Below are positions 8,931 through 20,468 of a stretch of 64,000 nucleotides of DNA, in pieces. Both the position numbers and the translations under genes were made by a program. Location: NCBI GenBank assembly GCA_902363375.1, contig CABIZX010000001.1, positions 682,001 through 746,000 on the forward strand, given 5' to 3'. The DNA comes from Clostridiaceae bacterium (lineage in GTDB: Bacteria > Bacillota > Clostridia > Clostridiales > Clostridiaceae). Each line of letters starts with the position of its first letter. Positions within the stretch are counted from its first letter, which is position 1. The notes below the pieces were generated by a model that was given only the letters and a program-made list of their open reading frames with translations, was not told the DNA's origin and searched no databases.

Positions 8931-9944
8931 ATGATAAAAAATAAAAATATACAAGATAAAGAAGAAGTTGCTTATAATGTTAGGACAGACTTAGCATTAG
9001 AAGCTAAGGAAATCTATAGCGAAAATAACCCAGGAAAGTTATCAGGAGTGAAATCAGAGGAGCGTATAGAGAATAATGTTAGAGTTACCTCAGTTAAAAT
9101 TTTAGATGAAGATGGAGCAAAAAGTATAGGAAAGCCTATTGGTGAATATATAACCTTGGAATTTCCAGAGTTTGTATATTATGATGGACAAAGAATAATT
9201 GATGTAAGTGAGGTTATGTCAAAGGAATTATCAAAATTAATAGACTTAAAAGAAGATATGACAGCTTTAGTAGTGGGATTAGGAAACTGGAATATTACTG
9301 CTGATGCGGTGGGACCAAAGGTAGTATCAAAGATAATGGTGAGTAGACATCTAAAGGAGTATGTACCAGATAGTATAGATGAAGGAGTAATACCAGTATG
9401 TGCTATATCTCCAGGTGTTTTAGGACTTACAGGTATGGAAACTAGTGAGATCATAAAAGGGATAGTAGATAAGGTAAAACCTAATATAATAATCTGTATA
9501 GATGCTCTTGCTTCTAGAAAAACTAAGAGAGTAAACAGAACTATTCAGATAGGTAATACAGGTATAGCACCAGGTGCAGGTGTAGGAAATAGAAGATTAG
9601 AGCTTAGTGAGAAAACGCTAGGTGTACCTGTGATAGCCATAGGAGTTCCTACAGTAGTTGATGCAGGAACCATAGCTAATGATACTATAGATTTAGTTTT
9701 AGACAGTTTAATTAAATCTGCAACTAAGGGCAGTGCTTTTTACAGTATGCTTAAGGAAGTAGATAGAGATGAAAGACAAAGCTTAATTAGAGAAGTACTA
9801 GATCCAGAACTAGGTGGAATGGTAGTAACACCTAAGGATATAGATAAGGTTATAGATAGTGTATCTAAAATAATTGCTAATGGAATAAATATATCTCTTC
9901 AACCAGCTCTAACTTTAGATGATATAAATACATATTTAAATTAA
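8931..9944 (+). CDS. gpr: Germination protease (GPR)
   Basis: Aspartate-type endopeptidase (family A25) that starts breakdown of small acid-soluble proteins when spores germinate. The 337 residues begin with a short propeptide followed by NVRTDLALEAKEIY, the SASP-cleavage-like sequence at which zymogen processing occurs in this family. GLGNWNITADAVGPKVV and IGVPTVVDAGTIANDT are family-specific. GAGGTG at 8917-8922 precedes ATG 8931. It is followed by spoIIP, as in Bacillus, but with its own terminator between. Expression in the forespore is expected from the family; I could not place a convincing sigma-G promoter. Confidence 0.96.
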   Translation: MIKNKNIQDKEEVAYNVRTDLALEAKEIYSENNPGKLSGVKSEERIENNVRVTSVKILDEDGAKSIGKPIGEYITLEFPEFVYYDGQRIIDVSEVMSKELSKLIDLKEDMTALVVGLGNWNITADAVGPKVVSKIMVSRHLKEYVPDSIDEGVIPVCAISPGVLGLTGMETSEIIKGIVDKVKPNIIICIDALASRKTKRVNRTIQIGNTGIAPGAGVGNRRLELSEKTLGVPVIAIGVPTVVDAGTIANDTIDLVLDSLIKSATKGSAFYSMLKEVDRDERQSLIREVLDPELGGMVVTPKDIDKVIDSVSKIIANGINISLQPALTLDDINTYLN

Positions 9945-9971
9945 GTTTTATGTTTAGCAAATTAATATAGA

Positions 9972-10020
9972 TGTTGAAATGTCATTTTTACAACACAGAT
10001 GATATTTCAACATTTTTTAT
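9972..10020 (+). terminator. Terminator after gpr
   Basis: Hairpin TGTTGAAATGTCA ... TGATATTTCAACA followed by a T-tract (ATTTTTTAT). Confidence 0.85.
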
Positions 10021-10182
10021 TGAAAAATATATAGAGGTTAATTACATCATTATAAACTGAGTCTTATTTGTAACCTATCCAATGATTAGTTAGTTAAAAG
10101 TAATAAAATTTAATTTTCTTTCATATACATTACCAGAATAACTAATTATACCTATGTATAAACTCAAACAGGGGGGGATAAG

Positions 10183-11208
10183 GTGAATAACAAAAGGACA
10201 AATGCTGGAAAGTATTGCTCTAGAGCCATGCTTGTTATAATAGCAATAATTATGGTAATATCAATGGGTTTATCAAGGCCTACCCAAGCTTTGGATGATG
10301 ATACTTTAGAAAGCATTAGTAGAACCAAGTTTTTTATGAAGCTTATTGGAGAGAATGTTAGTGTGTTAAAACCATCAGTAAACGATGATGACACTAAATT
10401 TATAGGAAACTTTACATTAAATCCTTTGGAGTTAGTTAGAAAGGAGATAAGCTTTTTAGATGAAAAAAATTTAAAGGATAAAACTGCATTAGAGAATGTA
10501 AAAGAGCAGGCTAAAGAAGTAGAAAAGATTGCTATAAATCCTTTTGAATTAAAGGAGACTGACATAAATAAATTTGAAGAAGGTGTAGATGTAGTTGGTA
10601 ATCCAAAAGATAATTCTAAAAAGAAGATACTAATATATCACACCCACACTAATGAAGCTTATGCAGAGGGAAATGATGGATTATCAACCACAGTGGCTGC
10701 AGTTGGAGATATGCTTACTTCTGAGCTTGAGAAGTTAGGATTTACTGTTGTTCATGATAAAACAATTCATGATAAAGCGGATTACAATAGAGCTTATCAT
10801 GCTTCTAGGGAAACCATAAATAAAAATATTAGCATCTATGGTGAGTTTGATTTAATAATAGATCTTCATAGAGATGGTGGTCCTAGAAAGGAAGATGTCA
10901 CTACAAATGTTAATGGAGAAGATGTAGCTAGACTTACATTAGTAACTACTATGCAGGATCCAAAATATTCTAAGCATATAGAAAAAATCAATGCTATAGC
11001 GGAAATAGCAAATAAGCTTTACCCAAGCCTTTTTAGAGAAAGAGGAGTTATAGCATATGATCATGGAGGAATAATATTCTATAATCAAGATTTAAGTGAT
11101 AATGCTATACTTATGGAGGTTGGAGCAGATAAAAACAAATTGCAGGAAGCTAAGAATTCTATGAAGTATATGAGTAGAGTTTTTGCTCAATATTTAAATA
11201 CGAAATAA
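10183..11208 (+). CDS. spoIIP: Stage II sporulation protein P (peptidoglycan hydrolase)
   Basis: SpoIIP is an amidase/endopeptidase of the SpoIID-IIM-IIP complex that thins septal peptidoglycan and drives engulfment in the mother cell. The 341 residues have an N-terminal membrane anchor (about 12-30), a linker of about 110 residues, and the hydrolase domain with KILIYHTHTNEAY and IDLHRDG, whose His/Glu/Asp residues match the zinc-dependent amidase fold. The GTG start at 10183 lies close behind a GGGGGG run (10171-10176). Family knowledge predicts sigma-E control; the sequence upstream shows only a weak candidate around 10122-10131. Confidence 0.95.
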   Translation: MNNKRTNAGKYCSRAMLVIIAIIMVISMGLSRPTQALDDDTLESISRTKFFMKLIGENVSVLKPSVNDDDTKFIGNFTLNPLELVRKEISFLDEKNLKDKTALENVKEQAKEVEKIAINPFELKETDINKFEEGVDVVGNPKDNSKKKILIYHTHTNEAYAEGNDGLSTTVAAVGDMLTSELEKLGFTVVHDKTIHDKADYNRAYHASRETINKNISIYGEFDLIIDLHRDGGPRKEDVTTNVNGEDVARLTLVTTMQDPKYSKHIEKINAIAEIANKLYPSLFRERGVIAYDHGGIIFYNQDLSDNAILMEVGADKNKLQEAKNSMKYMSRVFAQYLNTK

Positions 11209-11224
11209 GTAATAACTAACATAT

Positions 11225-11252
11225 AAAGGAGCGTTAAGCTCCTTTTATTTTA
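11225..11252 (+). terminator. Terminator after spoIIP
   Basis: Stem AAAGGAGC / GCTCCTTT with loop GTTAA, followed by TATTTT. Confidence 0.85.
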
Positions 11253-11261
11253 CCCCAAAAT

Positions 11262-11322
11262 AAACTCCTCCTCATTGTATTCAAAGGATTAAGTTAGCCT
11301 AACTAAATCGAAGAATTAGAGG
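11262..11322 (-). repeat. Dispersed palindromic repeat, copy 1
   Basis: 61-base unit, 70 bases from and about 85% identical to the next copy. It contains an inverted pair CTAAATC-GAA-GAATTAG (one change from perfect) and an AACTCCT...AGGA arm. Its reverse complement aligns with the unit between dnaK and dnaJ, so it is called on the minus strand relative to that copy. Confidence 0.75.
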
Positions 11323-11331
11323 AGAAAGAGG

Positions 11332-11392
11332 AAACTCCTTTTCATTGCATTCAAAGGAGTAAGTTCGCCTAACTAAATCAGAGATTTAGAGG
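11332..11392 (-). repeat. Dispersed palindromic repeat, copy 2
   Basis: Second tandem unit. It has two clean hairpins: ACTCCTTT...AAAGGAGT and CTAAATC-AGA-GATTTAG. Both are kept, with compensating changes, in the copy at 19093-19155, which suggests that structure matters. Confidence 0.78.
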
Positions 11393-11480
11393 CTCACTTA
11401 TGAATAAAAAAGGGGGGATAGGTACATCATTAAATGTGAGGTATTTAATGATAACAGTTATTTTATAAAGGAGATAAGTT

Positions 11481-11753
11481 ATGGATACTAAGATATTAAA
11501 AAATAAAGCATGTAAAGTTTTTATAATTAGCGCTATAATTTTTATGATATATGGTGTTTTGAAGGTGAATATGACTTTGCCTCAAGTAGTGAGACAAAAT
11601 TCAGGTTTTTATGTAACTAAAAATGACCAGACATCAAAGGTTAGTATAGATGTAGGAGAGTTTAATATAATCTTAAATGGAGAGCCTTTTAAGAATTTTA
11701 TTAAGGGAATTAAAGTCATAGGAGATAATATTAAAGATTTACTCCCTCAATAA
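11481..11753 (+). CDS. Small single-pass membrane protein of unknown function
   Basis: A 90-residue protein I do not recognise. Residues 11-30 (FIISAIIFMIYGVLKVNM) form one transmembrane segment near the N-terminus. The remaining 60 residues are soluble and probably extracytoplasmic, ending in an amphipathic stretch (FIKGIKVIGDNIKDLL). A clear AAAGGAG at 11467-11473 sits seven bases before ATG 11481, so translation is likely. It lies between spoIIP and lepA with no terminator of its own visible. The place next to sporulation genes is suggestive only. Confidence 0.7.
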   Translation: MDTKILKNKACKVFIISAIIFMIYGVLKVNMTLPQVVRQNSGFYVTKNDQTSKVSIDVGEFNIILNGEPFKNFIKGIKVIGDNIKDLLPQ

Positions 11754-11775
11754 AAGCATAACATTATAAACTATA

Positions 11776-11806
11776 TTGACAATAAACCTTTATATTATGG
11801 TATAAT
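11776..11806 (+). promoter_or_regulatory. Probable sigma-A promoter of lepA
   Basis: TTGACA at 11776-11781 and an extended -10 (TGGTATAAT, hexamer 11801-11806). The spacer of 19 bases is longer than ideal, but the TGn extension compensates. The leader to lepA is about 190 bases and holds an inverted repeat ATCTAACT...AGTTAGAT. Confidence 0.6.
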
Positions 11807-12005
11807 TTATCTTGGTTTATTATCTAACTTAGTATAGTTAATAGTTAGATTAGGAAGAATGACTTTACTAAAACTTAATATATGAAGTAAAAGCTAGAAA
11901 ACACAGATGAAAAAAGCAGCAAGAGTGTAAAATAGGTAAATTGGTATATTTAACTTAAGGTATTTAGTAAAGGATTAATATAAATTTACGGGGGTAATTA
12001 AGTAG

Positions 12006-13811
12006 ATGCAAACTAACAGACAAAAACATATAAGAAATTTTTCTATAGTAGCACATATAGACCATGGTAAGTCTACTTTAGCGGATAGATTACTTGAAAA
12101 AACGGGTACTTTAACAGCTAGAGAGATGGAAGAACAAGTACTAGATAATATGGAATTAGAAAGAGAAAGAGGAATTACAATAAAAGCTCAAGCGGCTAGA
12201 CTTATACATAGAACAGAAGAGGGTGAAGAATACATTCTTAACCTCATAGATACTCCAGGCCATGTAGATTTCAATTATGAAGTTTCTAGAAGCTTAGCAG
12301 CTTGTGAAGGAGCTATATTAGTTGTAGATGCAACTCAAGGTATACAAGCACAAACCCTTGCAAACTGCTATTTAGCATTAGATCATGATCTAGAAATTGC
12401 TCCAGTTATAAATAAAATAGATCTTCAAAGTGCAAGACCGGATGAGGTTAAACAGGAAATTGAGGATGTTATAGGAATTCCAGCAGATGATGCACCATTA
12501 ATATCTGCTAAAACAGGTTTAAACATAGAAGATGTAATTAAAACTGTTATAGAGAAGGTTCCAGCACCAGATGGAGATGAAGATGCTCCTCTTAAAGCTT
12601 TAATCTTCGATTCTTACTATGACTCTTATAAGGGGGTAGTAACATATATAAGAGTATTTGATGGAGTAGTAAAGCCAGGAACTAAAATTAAACTGATGAA
12701 TACAAATAAAGTATATGATGTAACAGAGGTTGGAGTATTTACACCAGGTCCATTAAGGGTAGAGGAACTAAGAGCAGGAGATGTTGGATACTTAAGTGCA
12801 GCAATCAGAAATGTAAAAGATGCTAGAGCAGGAGATACCATTACAGAAGCAAATAGACCATCAGCAGAACCATTAGAAGGATATAGACCAGCTATACCTA
12901 TGGTATTCAGTGGTATATACCCTGTAGATGGAGCTAAATATGAAACTTTAAAGGAAGCTCTTGAGAAGCTACAACTTAATGATGCAGCATTATCCTTTGA
13001 ACCAGAAACATCTATAGCGTTAGGCTTTGGATTTAGATGTGGATTCTTAGGGTTACTTCATATGGAGATAATTCAAGAAAGAATTGAAAGAGAATTTAAT
13101 TTAGATATAATTACTACTGCACCTTCCGTTGTTTATAAAGTAGCTAAGACAGATGGTGAGATTATAGAGATTACAAATCCAACTAACTTACCAGAACCAA
13201 GTGAAATAGATTATATGGAAGAGCCGGAAGTAAAGGCTTCTATCATAGCACCTTCAGATTATGTAGGAGCAATTATGGAGTTATGTCAAGAAAAGAGAGG
13301 TACTTTCATAGATATGCAATATATTGAAGAGACAAGAGTTGTAATTAACTATGATATACCGCTTAATGAAATAGTGTATGACTTTTTTGATGCTTTAAAA
13401 TCTAGAACTAGAGGATATGCATCCTTTGACTATGAACTTAAGGGCTATAAGAGAACTCAGCTTGTTAAGCTTGATATACTACTTAATGGAGATATTGTGG
13501 ATGCATTATCTATGATAGTTCCTGCAGATAGAGCATATCACAGAGGAAGAGCTATGGCAGAAAAGCTTAAGGAAATAATTCCAAGACAGATGTTTGAAGT
13601 GCCAATACAGGCAGCTATAGGAGCTAAAATAATAGCTAGAGAAACTGTAAAGGCTATGAGAAAAGACGTACTTGCTAAGTGTTATGGTGGAGATATATCA
13701 AGAAAGAAAAAGCTTCTTGAAAAACAAAAAGAAGGTAAGAAGAGAATGAGACAAGTGGGAAGTGTTGAAGTTCCACAAGAAGCATTTATGGCAGTACTTA
13801 AAGTTGACTAA
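12006..13811 (+). CDS. lepA: Elongation factor 4 (LepA)
   Basis: Ribosome-bound translational GTPase that acts on back-translocation and initiation. The 601 residues match the family. The G domain starts at once: [10 protein letters not shown] (about residues 16-25), [14 protein letters not shown] and NKIDL. The EF-G-like domains follow, then the LepA-specific C-terminal domain with [21 protein letters not shown], which contacts tRNA. The GGGGG site at 11990-11994 lies 11 bases before ATG 12006. The 166 bases up to hemW contain no clear terminator, so the two may be co-transcribed, as in Bacillus (lepA-hemN/hemW). Confidence 0.97.
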   Translation: MQTNRQKHIRNFSIVAHIDHGKSTLADRLLEKTGTLTAREMEEQVLDNMELERERGITIKAQAARLIHRTEEGEEYILNLIDTPGHVDFNYEVSRSLAACEGAILVVDATQGIQAQTLANCYLALDHDLEIAPVINKIDLQSARPDEVKQEIEDVIGIPADDAPLISAKTGLNIEDVIKTVIEKVPAPDGDEDAPLKALIFDSYYDSYKGVVTYIRVFDGVVKPGTKIKLMNTNKVYDVTEVGVFTPGPLRVEELRAGDVGYLSAAIRNVKDARAGDTITEANRPSAEPLEGYRPAIPMVFSGIYPVDGAKYETLKEALEKLQLNDAALSFEPETSIALGFGFRCGFLGLLHMEIIQERIEREFNLDIITTAPSVVYKVAKTDGEIIEITNPTNLPEPSEIDYMEEPEVKASIIAPSDYVGAIMELCQEKRGTFIDMQYIEETRVVINYDIPLNEIVYDFFDALKSRTRGYASFDYELKGYKRTQLVKLDILLNGDIVDALSMIVPADRAYHRGRAMAEKLKEIIPRQMFEVPIQAAIGAKIIARETVKAMRKDVLAKCYGGDISRKKKLLEKQKEGKKRMRQVGSVEVPQEAFMAVLKVD

Positions 13812-13977
13812 TGAAACTTTTTAAAACTCTTCTCCATGCCAAGGTTAATCCCTAGGAAACTAAATTTCATTAAGAAATTTATTATTGTTTCTACGGTGAT
13901 TACCTTTTGGTATTACGAAGAATTTTAAGAAGTAAATAAAGTAAATATAAGTTTAACTATATAAAAGGAGAAGAAAA

Positions 13978-15105
13978 ATGGACACAGTAGGATTATATAT
14001 TCATATACCCTTTTGTAAGATGAAATGTCATTACTGTGATTTTCCTTCCTATAGTGGCAAAGAGGACTTAATGATAGCCTATGCTAAGGCACTAGGTGAA
14101 GAAATTGGAATTTCTTGCCAGGATAAAATTATAAGTACAATATTCATAGGTGGGGGAACTCCCACCTATTTATGTATAGAGGGATGGAATATTATAGAAA
14201 AAACTATAGAGAAATTAAATATAGTAAAGGAAGGTTTTGAATTTACTGTAGAAGGAAATCCTAAAACCTTTAATGAAGAACAACTAAAGATATTTAAGAA
14301 TATGGGGGTAAATAGAATTTCAATGGGGCTTCAAGCAGTTCAGCAATGCCATCTCAAGTCGTTAGGAAGAATTCATTCCCTGGAAGACTTTAAGCAAAGC
14401 TACGAAATGTTAAGAAAATTTAAGTTTGATAATATAAATGTAGATTTAATGTTTGGATTACCAAATCAAAGTTTAAACCAATGGAAAGAAACCTTAAAAC
14501 AAGTTGTAGAATTAGAACCTGAGCACATATCTTGCTATAGTTTAATTATAGAGGAAGGAACTAAATTTTTTGATCTCTATGAAAAGGATAAGTTAATTTT
14601 ACCTAGTGAGGAAATAGAAAGAGATATGTATGCTGAAGCTATCAGTTTTCTAACATCAAAAGGATATCACCAATATGAAATTTCTAATTTTGCAAGGAGA
14701 GGATTAGAGTGTAAGCATAACAAAATATATTGGGGCTTAGAAAATTATATTGGATGTGGATCTTCTTCACATTCATATATTAACGGATATAGGTATAGAA
14801 ATGAAGAAAAAATCGAAACATATATTAGTAATATTAATAAAAGAAAATCGGCAGTAGTAGAAAAGAATGCTAATTCATTAAAAGATGATATTGAAGAATT
14901 TATTTTTTTGGGATTAAGAAAGATTGAGGGGATAAGTTTAAAAGAATTTGATAGAAGATTCAATATATCTATTTTTGAAAAATATAAAGATGTTATAGAT
15001 AAATATATAAAATTAAATCTATTAAATCTAAAAGATGATAGACTATTTCTTACTGGTAGAGGAATAGAACTCAGTAATCAGGTTATGGCAGATTTTATCC
15101 TATGA
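13978..15105 (+). CDS. hemW: Radical SAM heme chaperone HemW
   Basis: A 375-residue radical SAM protein. The cluster motif CKMKCHYC lies in the N-terminal GLYIHIPFCKMKCHYCDF context, followed by FIGGGTPTYL and the HemN C-terminal domain. HemW-type proteins lack the extra N-terminal cysteine region of true coproporphyrinogen dehydrogenase HemN and are thought to insert heme rather than make it; this sequence fits HemW. The strong GGAGAAG site precedes ATG 13978. It sits upstream of hrcA, the conserved Firmicutes order, with a separate heat-shock promoter in between. Confidence 0.94.
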   Translation: MDTVGLYIHIPFCKMKCHYCDFPSYSGKEDLMIAYAKALGEEIGISCQDKIISTIFIGGGTPTYLCIEGWNIIEKTIEKLNIVKEGFEFTVEGNPKTFNEEQLKIFKNMGVNRISMGLQAVQQCHLKSLGRIHSLEDFKQSYEMLRKFKFDNINVDLMFGLPNQSLNQWKETLKQVVELEPEHISCYSLIIEEGTKFFDLYEKDKLILPSEEIERDMYAEAISFLTSKGYHQYEISNFARRGLECKHNKIYWGLENYIGCGSSSHSYINGYRYRNEEKIETYISNINKRKSAVVEKNANSLKDDIEEFIFLGLRKIEGISLKEFDRRFNISIFEKYKDVIDKYIKLNLLNLKDDRLFLTGRGIELSNQVMADFIL

Positions 15106-15231
15106 CGATTAGTCTAATACTTAATATTCTTTAAAGTGAGAGTAAATAGTTGCTAGGTCCATGGGGAAGGATCTCTAAGATTCAAAGAAGATAAGAACTC
15201 TGTTAATTTTGTAAATAATTTATGAATAATA

Positions 15232-15260
15232 TTGACTTTAAATTTTATAAGTGATATATA
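15232..15260 (+). promoter_or_regulatory. Sigma-A promoter of the hrcA-dnaK operon
   Basis: TTGACT (15232-15237), a 17-base spacer, extended -10 TGATATATA (hexamer 15255-15260). Transcription would start just before the CIRCE operator. Confidence 0.82.
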
Positions 15261-15273
15261 TTAAATATAGTCA

Positions 15274-15300
15274 TTAGCACTCGTAAGTAGTGAGTGCTAA
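15274..15300 (+). promoter_or_regulatory. CIRCE operator (HrcA binding site)
   Basis: Perfect 9-9-9 inverted repeat TTAGCACTC-N9-GAGTGCTAA lying 13 bases behind the -10 box and 15 bases before hrcA. HrcA binds it and represses the operon; GroEL availability is known to modulate this. Confidence 0.98.
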
Positions 15301-15315
15301 CAAAGAGGTGATAAG

Positions 15316-16359
15316 ATGGATATGGATGAAAGAAAGATAAAAATCTTGCAGGCTATAATAAATGATTATATAACTTATGGGGAACCTGTAGGTTCAAGAA
15401 CCATATCTAAGAAATACGATTTAGGGATAAGTTCGGCTACTATTAGAAATGAGATGGCTGATCTTGAAGAAATGGGACTTCTAGAACAATTACATTCATC
15501 CTCTGGAAGACGACCTTCTGATAAGGGTTATAGACTTTATGTAGATAGGCTGATGACCCCTAGTAGGCTTACAGAAGAAGAACATGAAACTATCAGACAT
15601 GACTTAATAAAGGATAAATCAATTGGTGAAATAGATAGTATAATTAAAGGTGCAATAGATGTACTCTCTAATATTACTCGGTTAACTTCTGTAGTAAAAG
15701 TTGCTCCTGTAAAAAAATCTAGTATTAAATATATAAAATTATTAGCTATAGAAAAACATATAATTTTATCTACTATTATAACTGATAATGGAAATATAAA
15801 AAATAATACTATTAGAGTAACAAATCCAGTAGATGACAATAAGCTAGTAAAAGTGAATAATGCTCTTAATGGACTGCTTGTAGGAATTAGTATAGAGCAG
15901 ATAACTTTAGATTTTCTTGTGAATTTGAAAAATGAATTAGTTGGATATGAAGAGATATTTGATAGTATAATTCCTGTTCTTCATGAAACTTTGGTATTAG
16001 AAGATTCTGGTGAAATTTATACTAAGGGTACAACCAATATATTTAACTATCCTGAATACAATAATATTGATAAAGCTAAAGCATTTTTAGGATTAGTAAA
16101 TAGTGAGGAAAATCTAAATCAAATTCTTAGCAAAGGAAATAGAGATTCACTATTCATTAGTATAGGAGAAGAAAACTTTGTAGAAGGAGCTAAGGAGTGT
16201 AGTATAATCACTGCTAGTTACAGCTGCAATGGACGTATTATGGGAACTATAGGAGTTATAGGACCTACAAGAATTCACTACGATAAAGTTATAGCTGTTC
16301 TCGACACTGTAGTTGAGGAAATAAATAATAAAATTTCTAACATATATGATCCATATTAA
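15316..16359 (+). CDS. hrcA: Heat-inducible transcription repressor HrcA
   Basis: Negative regulator of class I heat-shock genes. The 347 residues comprise an N-terminal winged helix (DERKIKILQAII ... EPVGSRTISKKYDLGISSATIRNEMADLEEMGLL), the inserted dimerising domain and a GAF-like C-terminal part ending in IMGTIGVIGPTRIHYDKVI. GAGGTGAT precedes ATG 15316; a second ATG two codons on is also possible. First gene of hrcA-grpE-dnaK-dnaJ and autoregulated through the CIRCE site just upstream. Confidence 0.97.
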   Translation: MDMDERKIKILQAIINDYITYGEPVGSRTISKKYDLGISSATIRNEMADLEEMGLLEQLHSSSGRRPSDKGYRLYVDRLMTPSRLTEEEHETIRHDLIKDKSIGEIDSIIKGAIDVLSNITRLTSVVKVAPVKKSSIKYIKLLAIEKHIILSTIITDNGNIKNNTIRVTNPVDDNKLVKVNNALNGLLVGISIEQITLDFLVNLKNELVGYEEIFDSIIPVLHETLVLEDSGEIYTKGTTNIFNYPEYNNIDKAKAFLGLVNSEENLNQILSKGNRDSLFISIGEENFVEGAKECSIITASYSCNGRIMGTIGVIGPTRIHYDKVIAVLDTVVEEINNKISNIYDPY

Positions 16360-16419
16360 AGGTATGGACTTATATACTCAAATTAAATAATATAAGTATT
16401 GAGATTGGAGGAAAGAGCA

Positions 16420-17046
16420 TTGCAAAATAATATGGAAGAAAACAAAGAGCCAGATAAAAAGGATATAGAAGGTAATGCGGATGAAATCCTAGATAATGAA
16501 GCTTCTGAAAGGGCTAAAACTCAAGAGGAAGAAACTCCTTGTGAAGAATCCTCAGAATTTAAAGAGGAAGAGGAGATAGAGGATGAAATGAAAAAATTTA
16601 GAGATCGCAAAGAAGAGATTAAAGAGCTTAAAGAAGAAAATGATTCTTTAAAAGATAAATTATTAAGAACTGTAGCTGAGTATGATAACTTTAGAAAAAG
16701 AACTGCTAAAGAAAAAGAAAATATCTATACAGAGGCTTGTGCAGATGTATTAAAGGAAATGTTACCTGTATTAGACAACTTAGAAAGAGCTGTATCGGTA
16801 GAAGGTAGTGCAGAGGATCTTAAAAAAGGTATTGAATTGACTATAAACCAATTTAAAGATTCTTTTGAAAAGCTAGGTGTTGAAGAAATCGCATCTGATG
16901 GAGAATTCGACCCTAATTTCCATAATGCAGTAATGCATATGGAAGATGAGAATCTAGGTAAAAACCAAGTCGCTGAAGTATTCTTAAAGGGATATAAAAA
17001 AGGCGATAAGGTCTTAAGACATAGTATGGTTAAAGTAGTAAATTAA
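16420..17046 (+). CDS. grpE: Nucleotide exchange factor GrpE
   Basis: DnaK co-chaperone that releases ADP. The 208 residues show a very acidic N-terminal tail of about 55 residues, a long coiled coil (RKEEIKELKEENDSLKDKLLRTVAEYDNFRKRTAKE) and a C-terminal beta domain ending GDKVLRHSMVKV. The start is taken as TTG 16420 because GGAGGAAAG (16407-16415) fits it. The in-frame TTG at 16399 lies before that site, and ATG 16432 lies too far from it. Confidence 0.95.
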   Translation: MQNNMEENKEPDKKDIEGNADEILDNEASERAKTQEEETPCEESSEFKEEEEIEDEMKKFRDRKEEIKELKEENDSLKDKLLRTVAEYDNFRKRTAKEKENIYTEACADVLKEMLPVLDNLERAVSVEGSAEDLKKGIELTINQFKDSFEKLGVEEIASDGEFDPNFHNAVMHMEDENLGKNQVAEVFLKGYKKGDKVLRHSMVKVVN

Positions 17047-17126
17047 ATTACTTACCTATAAAATGTAGGTATACTAAATTAAGATATATAAATTTTATTA
17101 GAGAAAAATAAATATATTAATTATAG

Positions 17127-18992
<1,866 letters not shown>

Positions 18993-19016
18993 TAATAAGT
19001 CTAATTGAATATATTT

Positions 19017-19042
19017 AAGGGATGATGAAACACTCATCCCTT
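19017..19042 (+). terminator. Hairpin (partial terminator) between dnaK and dnaJ
   Basis: Perfect 9-bp stem AAGGGATGA / TCATCCCTT with loop of 8. The T-run behind it is weak (AATTT), so it probably attenuates or stabilises the dnaK mRNA end rather than fully stopping transcription. Confidence 0.6.
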
Positions 19043-19049
19043 AATTTAA

Positions 19050-19155
19050 GTGACACTCTAAATTTAAATTTGGACAGTGAAACTTAAGTGAACATCTAAA
19101 TCTATGATTTAGTAATGGAAACTTACTCATTTGAACGTAAGTGAAAAGGGGTTTT
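19050..19155 (+). repeat. Dispersed palindromic repeat, copy 3 plus a partial copy
   Basis: The full unit 19093-19155 matches the reverse complement of the two units after spoIIP over about 60 bases. It holds CTAAATC-TAT-GATTTAG and the arm pair ACTTAC...GTAAGT. Directly before it (about 19050-19092) a shorter related unit shares CTAAAT..., AGTG/GGAAACTTA blocks. Together they fill most of the first half of the dnaK-dnaJ gap. The rest, to 19319, is AT-rich with nothing else recognisable. Confidence 0.72.
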
Positions 19156-19319
19156 CTTTATACCGATTTATATAAAAAGAGTTTTATTGAAATTAAGATT
19201 GAATGTATAATTAGCTTTTAAAGTTAAAATTCAAATTGTTTGTATTAATACATAGTTGAAATTATACATAATATATTTTAATATATTAATCGAAGTAAAA
19301 TAGGTGGTGAATTTTAAAT

Positions 19320-20444
19320 ATGGCTAATAAAGATTATTATGAAGTGCTTGGTGTAGATAAGAACGCTAGTGACGATGAGATAAAAAAAGCTTTTAAAAAA
19401 GCTGCTCTAAAGTATCACCCAGATAGAAATCAAGGGAACACTGAAGCAGAAGAAAAGTTTAAGGAAATAAATGAAGCATATCAAGTATTGTCAGATCCAG
19501 AAAAGAAACAAAGATATGATCAATTTGGAACTGCAGACTTTAATGGTGCTCAAGGTTTTGATGGATTTGATTTTGGAGGCTTTGGAGGTTTTGGTGATAT
19601 TTTCAGTGATATATTTGGTGGAGGATTTTCTTCTTCATCTAATAAAAATGCTCCAAGGAAGGGTGCAGACTTAGAATTTAATTTAAATTTAACCTTTGAA
19701 GAAGCTGTATTTGGCTGTGAAAAAGAAATCAAAGTTACAAGAAGAGAGAAATGTGAAACCTGTGGAGGTACTGGAGCTAAATCAGGTACTAGTCCAAAAA
19801 CTTGCTCCAAATGTAGTGGAAGAGGTAAAATAAATGTTCAAAGAAGAACTCCTTTAGGAGTTATTTCAACTACAACTACTTGTGATGCTTGTGGTGGTCA
19901 AGGAACTATAATAGAAGAACCATGTACAACTTGTAGAGGAACAGGTAAAGAAAGAAAAACTAGAAATCTAACTGTGAAGGTTCCAGCAGGGGTAGATACA
20001 GGTAATGTAATGCCTCTTAGAGGACAAGGTGAAGCAGGGGAAAATGGGGGACCATCAGGAGATCTTTATATAAATATAAGAGTGGCAGCCCATAGTAAAT
20101 TTAAACGTAAGGGCTTTGATATTCATATGGAAACTCATATATCATTTGCTAAAGCTGCTCTTGGTACAGATATCAAAGTTCCAACAGTGGATGGAGATGT
20201 TACTTATAAAGTACCAGCAGGTACACAACCTGGTACAGTATTTAGATTGAAAGGTAAGGGGGTTCCTAGAGTTAATTCAGCTGGTAGAGGAGATCACTAT
20301 GTTAAGGTTATAGTAGATGTACCAAAAACTTTAAATGAAAAACAAACAGAAGCTTTAAGAATGTTTATGGAAGCTAGTGGAGAAGCTCCAGAGAATCAAC
20401 CAGTAGAAAAGAAAAAACACAAAAAAGGAATCTTTGGTAAATAA
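19320..20444 (+). CDS. dnaJ: Chaperone DnaJ (Hsp40)
   Basis: DnaK co-chaperone that stimulates its ATPase. The 374 residues have the J domain with HPD in KYHPDRN (about 33-39), a Gly/Phe-rich linker ([14 protein letters not shown]), and four CxxCxGxG zinc motifs ([32 protein letters not shown]), followed by the substrate-binding C-terminal domain. AGGTGGTGA lies before ATG 19320. Last gene of the heat-shock operon. Confidence 0.97.
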   Translation: MANKDYYEVLGVDKNASDDEIKKAFKKAALKYHPDRNQGNTEAEEKFKEINEAYQVLSDPEKKQRYDQFGTADFNGAQGFDGFDFGGFGGFGDIFSDIFGGGFSSSSNKNAPRKGADLEFNLNLTFEEAVFGCEKEIKVTRREKCETCGGTGAKSGTSPKTCSKCSGRGKINVQRRTPLGVISTTTTCDACGGQGTIIEEPCTTCRGTGKERKTRNLTVKVPAGVDTGNVMPLRGQGEAGENGGPSGDLYINIRVAAHSKFKRKGFDIHMETHISFAKAALGTDIKVPTVDGDVTYKVPAGTQPGTVFRLKGKGVPRVNSAGRGDHYVKVIVDVPKTLNEKQTEALRMFMEASGEAPENQPVEKKKHKKGIFGK

Positions 20445-20468
20445 TATATTCAAAAATAAATATGTATA

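Noticed and set aside
10122..10131. Sigma-E-like -10 sequence upstream of spoIIP
   Set aside because: One mismatch to the -10 consensus but no acceptable -35 at the needed distance; too weak to call, though the gene family is normally sigma-E dependent.
10164..10565. Minus-strand open frame of 133 codons overlapping spoIIP
   Set aside because: Antisense to the spoIIP N-terminal half. Its serine/phenylalanine-rich composition is what the reverse strand of an AT-rich lysine-rich gene gives.
19471..19674. Plus-strand open frame of 67 codons inside dnaJ
   Set aside because: Out-of-frame overlap with the G/F-rich part of DnaJ; no ribosome site.
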